From assembly GCA_002104895.1 (NCBI GenBank), contig MCFG01000056.1, positions 161,390 through 225,389 on the forward strand: a stretch of DNA of 64,000 nucleotides. The letters are read 5' to 3'. Origin of the DNA: Anaeromyces robustus (Eukaryota; Neocallimastigomycota; Neocallimastigomycetes; Neocallimastigales; Neocallimastigaceae). Below, in pieces: positions 53,001 to 61,974 of this stretch. The first letter of the stretch is position 1, and each line of letters opens with the position of its first letter. Below the pieces are notes generated by a model. It was not told the DNA's origin. It did no database searches and worked only from the letters and a program-made list of their open reading frames with translations. Both the position numbers and the translations under genes were made by a program.

Positions 53001-53037
53001 CTACAAATAAAAATATAAGTCTAACCTTAAATCTCAT
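47080..53037 (-). CDS. Membrane-anchored protein with four tandem Stealth phosphotransferase domains (reading frame broken in the middle)
   Basis: Starts at 53037 with a basic N-terminus and one TM helix (RLIFLFVGISFFIFLMY), then an acidic Asp/Glu/Asn stem, so a type II Golgi/secretory protein is likely. Four Stealth modules follow, at about 52530-51500, 51270-50215, 49560-48510 and 48140-47090. Each has CR1 (VYTWVNGSD or VYIWVNDTD), CR2 (ELRYSLRSLEKYLPWH, then PTFN..ELYLDKIPG.SERF..LNDDYFF), CR3 (a DPLDLIPTYGFQAY-type motif) and a terminal CR4-like segment (MFNLNDDY). This family includes the GlcNAc-1-phosphotransferase of lysosomal enzyme targeting and microbial hexose-1-phosphate capsule transferases. 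Acidic linkers join the modules without new start or TM segments. From 49935 to 47080 the frame is fully open (951 aa, domains 3 and 4); between about 52090 and 50205 it is interrupted by many single-base shifts. In module 4, some conserved positions change (LNDDY becomes FNNNHYF), so it may be inactive. Confidence 0.82.
50205..52090 (-). other. Patch of clustered one-base frameshifts within Stealth domains 1-2
   Basis: Comparison with the intact modules shows at least ten one-base shifts here, mostly in homopolymers: an extra T near 52080, an extra A near 52020, three extra T within 40 bases near 50895-50935, further shifts near 51905, 51805, 51690, 51535, 51450, 50490, 50385 and 50208. Protein similarity continues in the alternate frames on both sides of each shift. 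Sequence before 52090 and after 50205 has none. Confidence 0.75.
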
Positions 53038-53534
53038 TTTGTAAATAACATATAAAACAAAAAAGATTTATTGAATTATTGAATTATTTTTTATTTAAAT
53101 TATATATTTGATTGATAAGTATAAATAATAAATTATTATGTTTTTATTAATATAATAATTGATTTTATTATTATTATTATTATTATTTATATTCCCTTTC
53201 TTATAAAAGTATTAATAATATTATAATAAAAATTTATTAAATGTTATTATTAATTTTAATACTGATAATATAATCCAAACAATAAATCTAAACCCCAAAC
53301 AGCATTTAATTCTTATTTCTTAGTTTCTAAAATTTATTATCATCAAAAGAAAAGAAAAAAAAAGAAAGAAAGCAAAAATCTTTAAAACATAAATATTTGC
53401 TTTTTATTTTTTCCTTTTTTTTACTTATTTACTTATTTAAATATTATTATTGATTATTCTAAAATATAAAAATTTAAAAAAATAAAATAAAATTAGTTTA
53501 ATATTTGTACATTTTTTTATATTTATTTTAAAAC

Positions 53535-53565
<31 letters not shown>

Positions 53566-54327
53566 CATTTTAATGATCTATTACAATCATTATCATTATT
53601 AAATAAAAATAATTCTCAATAACAAAAAATATTAAAATATTAAATATTAAATAAAAAACATATTTTACCTTAAATAATATAATTAAAATAATAAAATATT
53701 TCTTTTTTAAAAAAAAAAAAAAAAATCAATAATTAATAATTGAGAAACATAAATTAATATTAAATATAGTTCAATAATAAAATCTTAATTGTTAAAGTAT
53801 TGATATTAAAAGATTTTTGATTTAAATTTTATATGATGTTTTTTTTTTTCTTCAATTTTTATAATTCGATTAAAATTTTTGATTTTATAAAAAATTATAT
53901 TACTTTTTTAAAATTATCAATTTGCTTTTATTTATTTTAAATAATTCCATTAATTATATATTATATATATCTTTTTTTTTAACTTTTTACTTTTGTTTAA
54001 TTTTAATTTCAACTTTTTGATTTTTTAAAAATAAATATTTTCATTTATATTTAATCGATATATATATATAGATATATATATAATGATCTAGTTATTATTA
54101 TTATTAAAAAGGAAGAAAATAAAAAAATTGGTATTTTATTTTGTTAAAAGTTTAAAAGTAATAAAAAAAAAAAAAAAAAAAAAAAAAGTTAATATATGGG
54201 AAATGATACAATATTATATATAATCATAATTAAATATATAAATAAACAAGAATATATTGGAATATACTTTATTGATAAAAAACTTTTATTATTACATTTA
54301 ATAATATTGACATATCCAAGAAATGAA

Positions 54328-54363
<36 letters not shown>

Positions 54364-54558
54364 AAAAAAAAATTTAATTAAATAATATATTAATAATTTA
54401 ATGATAATATATAATGATTTAAATGATATTATATAATTCTTTATAATGTATTATACAATTTTATTTATAACTTTATTATTTATTAAACAGTATTAGATAT
54501 AAAATTAAATTATAATAAAAAAACTATTGATTTAATAATATTAAATAAGTTACATCAA
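53038..54558. other. Intergenic region upstream of the Stealth gene
   Basis: AT-rich with several A- and T-homopolymers (54166-54187, 54335-54360). It should contain the Stealth gene promoter close to 53040-53400. No gene supported. Confidence 0.5.
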
Positions 54559-54714
<156 letters not shown>

Positions 54715-55999
54715 TGAATTGAAATTTAAATATTATTCAAATTAGTTTTATATAATTTTACACAATATATATTAATAATATATTGTGTATATTTATAATA
54801 TATACTAATAATATATAAATATATTGAATATTAATTAATAAATAAATACAGAATATTAAAACATATAATTAAAAAAAAAAAAAAAAAAAAAAAACTAATT
54901 TTATTTTGTATATTAATAATTAAATATGTATTAATAGATATTAATATATATAAAGCTATATTAATATTAATATTAATATAAAATATTATCAATTTAACAT
55001 TTATTATTAATAATTATAAATATTTACTTAATGATAAATATATAATGATGAGACATGAAACCTTTTTTTTTGTTTGTTTGTTATGTAAAGAGTTTTTTTT
55101 TTTATTTTTTTTTTATGTGTAGTTTTTATTATTATTTATATTTATTATTTTTATATTATTCATTCATTATTATTTTTTTATATTTATTCTTTGTATTGTA
55201 TTTATTTAAAGATAGTTTAAAGCAATTTTTCAAAATTTTATTAAATAATAAGTTAAGTTTATTAATACAATTAATCCTATTAATGGTAAAAACTTAAATA
55301 TTTAATAAATTAATAAAAGTTTTTCTTAAATATAATTAACTTCATACTTTTTAAATAAATAAAGTTCTTTATTTCGATTTTAAAAATAAAAAAAAAAAAT
55401 ATTCATTTTGATTTAAATGAATAATTGACTTCATACTTTTTAGATAAATAAATATTAGATGATTAACTAACAAATAATTATATATAATTATTATAATTAT
55501 TATACTTAAAATAAAAAATATTTTAATCATCAATAAAGATTTATTAATCATTGTAAATATATTTTTATAAATATTTTTATAAATATATTATTATTAATCT
55601 TTATGTTTAAAATAATATTTAAATAATAATGAAATAATAATTAATAATATTTAATTATAATTAAAATCAATTTTAAAACTTTAAAATTGTTTAATGAGAG
55701 AGGCAATGTATATAAAATAATAATCAAATCAACTAATAATAAAAAAAAAAAATTTTTTTCTGTTTTTTATTCATTTATTTACTTATTTATTTATTTACTT
55801 GTTTATTTACTTGTTTATTTATTTATTCATTTATTTAGATAAAAAAGAAGATTTTTAGCCACAAATTTATACATAAATTATTTTAAAATTAAAATTTATA
55901 AAATTTATAAAATTTAAAATTTATATTAAAATTTAATTTATAATCTATAAATATTGTTTTATTTATCCATTTATATCATTTACTTATTAATTTATCCAT

Positions 56000-56030
<31 letters not shown>

Positions 56031-56135
56031 TTAATTTATTTATTTATTTATTTATTAATTTATTTATTTATTTATTTATTAATTTATTTATTCATTTATT
56101 TATTTATTTATTTATTAATTTATTTATTTATTAAT

Positions 56136-56174
<39 letters not shown>

Positions 56175-57180
56175 TTAATTAAATAATTAATTAATTAATT
56201 AAATTTAATCTTTTTTTTTTTTTTAGATTTGATTTAATAAATGATTAAATTTCATTGTTCAATCGTTAATTAAAAAGTTTAAATAAGTAAATAAATAAAA
56301 AGAAAAAAGATTATAAATTAAATGTAGCAAATGTAGCAGTAAATAGTATTACAAACCATAAATATTCTATTCAACCTAAAATAAACCAATATAAACCAAT
56401 ATAAACCAAATAAACCAAATAAATCATAATAATTATCATGGTTGCACAAAAGACTTAAAAATATTTTATTATTTTTATTTCGATTTATTATTATAAAAAA
56501 AATTTTTTTTTAAAAAAAAAAAAAACTTTTTCAAATTATAATTAATATATTATATTTATTTAAAAAATTCTTTAAAAGTCTAATATATCATGAATCAAGA
56601 ATATTTTGTAGTTTTGTAGTTCTTCAATAGAACTTCCCAATAAATATAAATTCAAGGGGAAAAAATCTTCAATATTTTAAAAGTTATGGTTATTTTTCTT
56701 CGTATTTATTTTTTTAATTTATTAAGGGTTAGATTTTTAAGTTGATCTATATTTATTTGGGGGTTTCCCATTTTCACCAGGTCACGTTTTTTTTGTGGCT
56801 AAACAAAATATGTATACATTATTTATTATTTATTATTTATTATTTATTATTATATATTATTTATTATTTACATTTTTAATATGGCGTATTTTTTAAGAAG
56901 TGTAAATTTTTGTATATTAAGTTGGTGAAATGAGTCACCTCCATTTATTTTAATAGTCCAAACCCTTTAAATTTTTATGATTTAAATAAATTATTCTTTA
57001 ATAATCAATAATCTTTTTTTTTTTAAATTTTAAATGATTTTATCAATAATAAAATATTTAATTTTAATTTGAAATTCACTAATATTCCTAATAATATTCT
57101 TTATTATTCTTAATATTTGCCAAAAAAAAAAACAGGCAATATAATTAAAAATAATTTAAAATTTTCATTTCCTCATTTCA
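54715..57180. other. AT-rich spacer left of the LTR elements
   Basis: Contains a degenerate ATTT block (55773-56180, with CTTG, TTAA and CATT variants) and a four-fold ATAAACCAA-type short tandem (56388-56422). The part 56580-56960 is GC-richer (for example gggggtttcccattttcacc at about 56758) but has no open reading frame. A pair of 12-bp inverted repeats brackets 55854-56803. No gene supported. Confidence 0.5.
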
Positions 57181-57701
57181 TGATACAAGATAAACTTATA
57201 TCTAATTATTTTATTTAAAGACAAGACAGCAGGGAAATATTAACAAAACAATATATTCTAATATAACACAATTTATAATAATTATTTCATGTTTAATATA
57301 ATAGTTTATTTATTTATTATTATTTATTATTACATTTTATTATAATTATAATTGAATTTATCTAACTAATATTAATATCTAAACTAAACTTTATTATATA
57401 AACACTATTCCTTATTAATCTATATATTAACCTAGGAAATTCTCAAATAAAATATTAGATTATTAAACTAAATATTAATTAAACCATTATAAAAATCTCT
57501 AAACTATATTATAAAAACTCACTTGGGATTAACTTTCTCTCCATAGAAAGATCAAATATTAAAAATATAATAATAATAATTTCTTTTATATGTATTATTT
57601 AGTTATTTAGCCAATCAGAATTATTTATTTTTTCTTCTTAATACATGTTCAATCACCTGGTAGTAATAATATAAATCTCTATTTATATTGAGTCTGTATC
57701 A
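57181..57701 (-). repeat. LTR, 521 bp (outer element)
   Basis: Same length and termini as the two LTRs of the inner element; differs from them at two visible positions (tatatatta versus tatgtatta, and attagatt versus attaaatt). Confidence 0.88.
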
Positions 57702-58021
57702 AGATGCCGCCGCTTAAGATATGACTTCGTCCCTTGAAGTCATCAATAAAAGTAGAAGTTTTTATTCCATAATAATTATTTATTATAATTATTTTGTATA
57801 TATTTTTATAATAATTATTTTCAATAGATATTATTATTAGATTAATATATATATATATATATATTTTTATTTCTTCATCTTTTGTTCTTTTTGTAGCATC
57901 ATCCAGTCTCTTGATTTTTATTCCTTTTTCTTATTTATAAATCTTCAGCACCTCCGGGATCTTATTTCTTCTTTTATACGTTATAATTCTGATTATTATT
58001 ATAATTTATTATTATTATTAT

Positions 58022-58622
58022 TGTAATGATAGAGTGAAGTTTATTAGCAATAGGCCCGCAAGCTTGAGTAACTCGAAATAATGGACAACACGAGGGATCT
58101 AAGAAAGATAAAAGACACAGTTAATTAAAAATATGTTTTATAATAAAATGTTTTATTAATTTTTATTAAATTTAAAATATAATAATTTATTAATTAGTTA
58201 GTGTAATATTTCGAATTACTTATTTAACTAGTTAATAAAAACGCGAAGAAAAAATATTTCTTTTGTCGAAATTTTACACGTATTTATACTTTTTACGGAA
58301 AAATAGTTTTCGTTTGTAAAAAGTATTAAAAGTTCTAGAAACTTAGATTTTTTGATTTAAAATGAATCTCGGATAAATAAAATTTAAAATAAAAAGAAAA
58401 ACTAGAATCTTTTAGAATTTAATCGATAAGATTTTATCGATTAAATTCGAGTAATTTCTACAACAAGGAAAAGTGTAGAAAATTTTGATAATAAATTTTT
58501 AAAATAAAATTTTTCCAAAATTGGAAAGAGTGAGAGTCGAACCCGAGAGGTTCGGCCTGATGGCTCTAGTGTCTGACCACTAGACCATGATTACTATTTT
58601 ACTAATTCTGAGTTTCGTTACA
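58022..58622. mobile_element. 601-bp inserted unit with TGTAA..TTACA ends and tRNA-like boxes
   Basis: The unit starts TGTAATGATAG and ends TTTCGTTACA, and is flanked on both sides by ATTAT. The flank lies in an ATT repeat, so the duplication is weak evidence. On the minus strand near 58590-58530 it holds an A-box-like TGGTCTAGTGG and a B-box-like GGTTCGACTCT with a D-stem that can pair (GTCT/AGAC), but the anticodon and T stems do not form. It has no ORF. It may be a solo LTR of another family or a tRNA-derived SINE. Confidence 0.5.
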
Positions 58623-58660
58623 ATTATTATTATTATTATTATTATTATTATAAATATATA

Positions 58661-59256
58661 TGTAATGATATGGATCCATTATGGCTACTAATTAGGCTCA
58701 GTTCTACCTGCTTCTATTATTATGTTGGTTGTCTCTGGTTCGAACCTTACTCTTTACCTTTCGGAATAATATTATTTATTTAATTAATAATAAATATATT
58801 CACTCAATTATTAGATAATAATTTACTTAAATTAATAATATGTATTCATTGAAATAAATTTATTTAAATATTAATTTATTATTCACTTAATTAATATAAT
58901 AATTTATCTAGTTCTTAATATTATATTTATTTAATTAAAATAATAATTAAATAATTATATAATTCTTATTTTAAATAATTTGCCCAATCATGTAATAATT
59001 TAGAATAGATTTTTGAATATATAAATTCATGTATTTTATTTTATTTGACTCTTTGAGTCGATATTAACAATCAATTAATAATAAATAAAATATAAATATC
59101 AACCATAAATAAATGAACAAATATATATTATATAAATGAATCTACTAATTAATTAAGTGAATAATCAATAGTGTTATAAATAATTTAATATATTATATTA
59201 TTATTTATTATTAATTTCCTACAATAACCTAGTGGTCACTCCAAATCTTTACAAAT
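58661..59256. other. Unassigned insert in the outer LTR element
   Basis: About 600 bp that replace the rest of the internal region and most of the right LTR of the outer element. It begins TGTAATGATATGG, like the start of the preceding 601-bp unit, and includes a B-box-like GGTTCGAACCT near 58739. There is a TTGACTCTTTGAGTCGA palindrome near 59045. No ORF. Confidence 0.4.
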
Positions 59257-59308
59257 CACCTGGTAGTAATAATATAAATCTCTATTTATATTGAGTCTGT
59301 ATCATTCA

Positions 59309-59829
59309 TGATACAAGATAAACTTATATCTAATTATTTTATTTAAAGACAAGACAGCAGGGAAATATTAACAAAACAATATATTCTAATATAACACAAT
59401 TTATAATAATTATTTCATGTTTAATATAATAGTTTATTTATTTATTATTATTTATTATTACATTTTATTATAATTATAATTGAATTTATCTAACTAATAT
59501 TAATATCTAAACTAAACTTTATTATATAAACACTATTCCTTATTAATCTATGTATTAACCTAGGAAATTCTCAAATAAAATATTAAATTATTAAACTAAA
59601 TATTAATTAAACCATTATAAAAATCTCTAAACTATATTATAAAAACTCACTTGGGATTAACTTTCTCTCCATAGAAAGATCAAATATTAAAAATATAATA
59701 ATAATAATTTCTTTTATATGTATTATTTAGTTATTTAGCCAATCAGAATTATTTATTTTTTCTTCTTAATACATGTTCAATCACCTGGTAGTAATAATAT
59801 AAATCTCTATTTATATTGAGTCTGTATCA
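59309..59829 (-). repeat. LTR, 521 bp (3' LTR of the inner element)
   Basis: No difference from the 60300-60820 copy was noticed on reading; TGATACA/TGTATCA ends. Confidence 0.9.
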
Positions 59830-60131
59830 AGATGCCGCCGCTTAAGATATGACTTCGTCCCTTGAAGTCATCAATAAAAGTAGAAGTTTTTATTCCATAA
59901 TAATTATTTATTATAATTATTTTGTATATATTTTTATAATAATTATTTTCAATAGATATTATTATTAGATTAATATATATATATATATATATTTTTATTT
60001 CTTCATCTTTTGTTCTTTTTGTAGCATCATCCAGTCTCTTGATTTTTATTCCTTTTTCTTATTTATAAATCTTCAGCACCTCCGGGATCTTATTTCTTCT
60101 TTTATACGTTATAATTCTGATTATTATTATA

Positions 60132-60174
<43 letters not shown>

Positions 60175-60278
60175 AATATATATATATTTTCTTTTATGTA
60201 TATATATGTATATTTTTTTATATATATAATTATTATTATTGTTGTTTTATTATTTTCATATTGTTTTGTCGCTGTCTC

Positions 60279-60295
60279 GCCCGGATTCTCCACCA
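60279..60295 (-). promoter_or_regulatory. Retrotransposon tRNA primer-binding site
   Basis: TGGTGGAGAATCCGGGC on the minus strand, four bases from the LTR edge. Its complement ends CCA and can be read as the 3' T-stem (CCCGG), acceptor strand (ATTCTCC), discriminator A and CCA of a tRNA. It does not match the adjacent tRNA-Leu. Confidence 0.75.
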
Positions 60296-60299
60296 AATT

Positions 60300-60820
60300 T
60301 GATACAAGATAAACTTATATCTAATTATTTTATTTAAAGACAAGACAGCAGGGAAATATTAACAAAACAATATATTCTAATATAACACAATTTATAATAA
60401 TTATTTCATGTTTAATATAATAGTTTATTTATTTATTATTATTTATTATTACATTTTATTATAATTATAATTGAATTTATCTAACTAATATTAATATCTA
60501 AACTAAACTTTATTATATAAACACTATTCCTTATTAATCTATGTATTAACCTAGGAAATTCTCAAATAAAATATTAAATTATTAAACTAAATATTAATTA
60601 AACCATTATAAAAATCTCTAAACTATATTATAAAAACTCACTTGGGATTAACTTTCTCTCCATAGAAAGATCAAATATTAAAAATATAATAATAATAATT
60701 TCTTTTATATGTATTATTTAGTTATTTAGCCAATCAGAATTATTTATTTTTTCTTCTTAATACATGTTCAATCACCTGGTAGTAATAATATAAATCTCTA
60801 TTTATATTGAGTCTGTATCA
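60300..60820 (-). repeat. LTR, 521 bp (5' LTR of the inner element)
   Basis: Edge is 16 bases from the tRNA-Leu gene; next to TTCA duplication at 60821-60824. Confidence 0.9.
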
Positions 60821-60836
60821 TTCAAAGGAACAAGAA

Positions 60837-60918
60837 GCCGGGATGGCCGAGCGGTCTAAGGCGGCGCACTCAAGATGCGTTTTCGTAAGAAGCGCGAGTT
60901 CGAATCTCGCTTCCGGCA
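60837..60918 (+). tRNA. tRNA-Leu (anticodon CAA), intronless
   Basis: Full cloverleaf: acceptor GCCGGGA pairs with TTCCGGC (one G-T), discriminator A, D arm with the TGGCCGAGCGGTCTAAGG Leu-type sequence, anticodon stem GCGCA/TGCGT with loop CTCAAGA giving anticodon CAA, a long class II variable arm, and T arm GCGAG-TTCGAAT-CTCGC. Internal A box (TGGCCGAGCGG) and B box (GTTCGAATC) are intact. The gene has no intron. CCA is not encoded. Confidence 0.97.
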
Positions 60919-60923
60919 TTGTC

Positions 60924-60929
60924 TTTTTT
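60924..60929 (+). terminator. RNA polymerase III terminator of tRNA-Leu
   Basis: Run of six T five bases after the mature tRNA 3' end. Confidence 0.8.
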
Positions 60930-61269
60930 GTTTTAGTTCTTTTTTTTTAATATATATATATTTATTTATTTAATTATTTATTTATAAATAATATATATAT
61001 ATATTTTTTTCTTACTTTTTTTTTTTTTTTTTTATTTTTTAAGACTAAGGTTAAATCTTTAATTTAAAAAATTAATTTTTATTAAATTAAAAGATTTAAA
61101 TCTACAACAACATATATGTAATCTATAGTTATAGGTATTACTAACTTAAAAACAAGAAAATAATAAATTTTTATTTACAGAGATTAATCAAAAATAATCA
61201 AAAATTAAAAGAGAAAAAATAATAATAATAATAAAAAAAAAAAATAAATTAAATTAAATAAATAAATTA

Positions 61270-61333
<64 letters not shown>

Positions 61334-61928
61334 CTTTTAATCTCTTTCTTCCTATTTAATGAACAAAATTATTCTATCCTTCGAATCCGAATCAGAATAA
61401 ATTCCATGTTTTTATCTTCTCGACATCGACACCTTTGAAGCCGCCCGGAATGTTCTTATTGTTATTATATAGTTGTTATTATACTAATTGAAGAAAATCC
61501 TAAAGGATAAAATCTTTTATAATTGACATAATAACAATAAAAAAAAAAATACTATAGAATAATAATAGTCGGAATAGGAAACTCTAATAAACTTTTTTAT
61601 TATGTTAATTATATAAAGATTTTATCCTTTAGTTAGAATAAAGATCCTATATATCTTTGGATAGTCCATAATTTATATTCAATGTATATGTATATAGTAG
61701 GAACCAATATTTCAAAAAATTATTTCATATAGAAATCTCATACTTTCTTTAAATGGATGATTTTTTCGTTAGTATATCTTTCATTATATATATTATATAT
61801 ATAAATACTTGCCTTTAATTTCCTTTTTTTTTTTTCTTTTGAAAGACCTTTTTAATACCTTTTTAATTTCTTTTTTAAGGTACAATATTTTTTAGTCCAT
61901 AAATAATAATAAGGCATGTAATAAGAAT
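60930..61928. other. Spacer between tRNA-Leu and the LINE
   Basis: TA and homopolymer runs to about 61335, then a GC-richer patch (61370-61460) with no ORF, then an inverted repeat with 34-bp arms (about 61501-61535 and 61597-61631). The rest is AT-rich. The final bases next to the poly-T are the LINE's insertion site. Confidence 0.5.
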
Positions 61929-61931
61929 AAT

Positions 61932-61974
<43 letters not shown>

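Larger units (their letters stand above)
57181..59304 (-). mobile_element. Outer LTR element, degraded, with nested insertions
   Basis: Begins with a complete 521-bp LTR (57181-57701, TGATACA..TGTATCA), followed by about 320 bp of internal sequence that matches the inner element nearly base for base. The ATT repeat of that internal region is interrupted by a 601-bp insertion (58022-58622). After a short match (58623-58660), unrelated sequence runs to about 59256, then only the last ~48 bp of the other LTR remain (to 59304). The primer-binding site present in the inner element is missing here. The element is flanked by TTCA at 57177-57180 and 59305-59308. Minus orientation is inferred from the inner copy. 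It has no coding capacity. Confidence 0.75.
59309..60820 (-). mobile_element. Miniature LTR retrotransposon (TRIM-like), 1512 bp
   Basis: Two direct 521-bp LTRs (59309-59829 and 60300-60820) that appear identical, each with TGATACA..TGTATCA inverted ends, surround only 470 bp of internal sequence. Just inside the right LTR on the minus strand is TGGTGGAGAATCCGGGC (60295-60279), which begins with TGG and is complementary to a plausible tRNA 3' end; this is a primer-binding site and sets the minus orientation. The internal region has no ORF for Gag or Pol, so the element needs proteins supplied by another element. Direct repeats TTCA (59305-59308 and 60821-60824) are the target-site duplication. 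It sits 16 bases upstream of a tRNA gene. Confidence 0.85.

Noticed and set aside
56720-56775. Telomere-like bases (AAGGGTTAG, GGGGGTTTCCC)
   Set aside because: Single occurrences without a tandem array; no sign of a chromosome end.
58525-58600. A functional tRNA gene on the minus strand
   Set aside because: A and B boxes and a D stem are present, but the anticodon and T stems do not pair.
60102-60296. A 64-residue ORF inside the miniature LTR element
   Set aside because: It covers the primer-binding site and ATT repeat, with repeat-driven composition; no Gag or Pol similarity.
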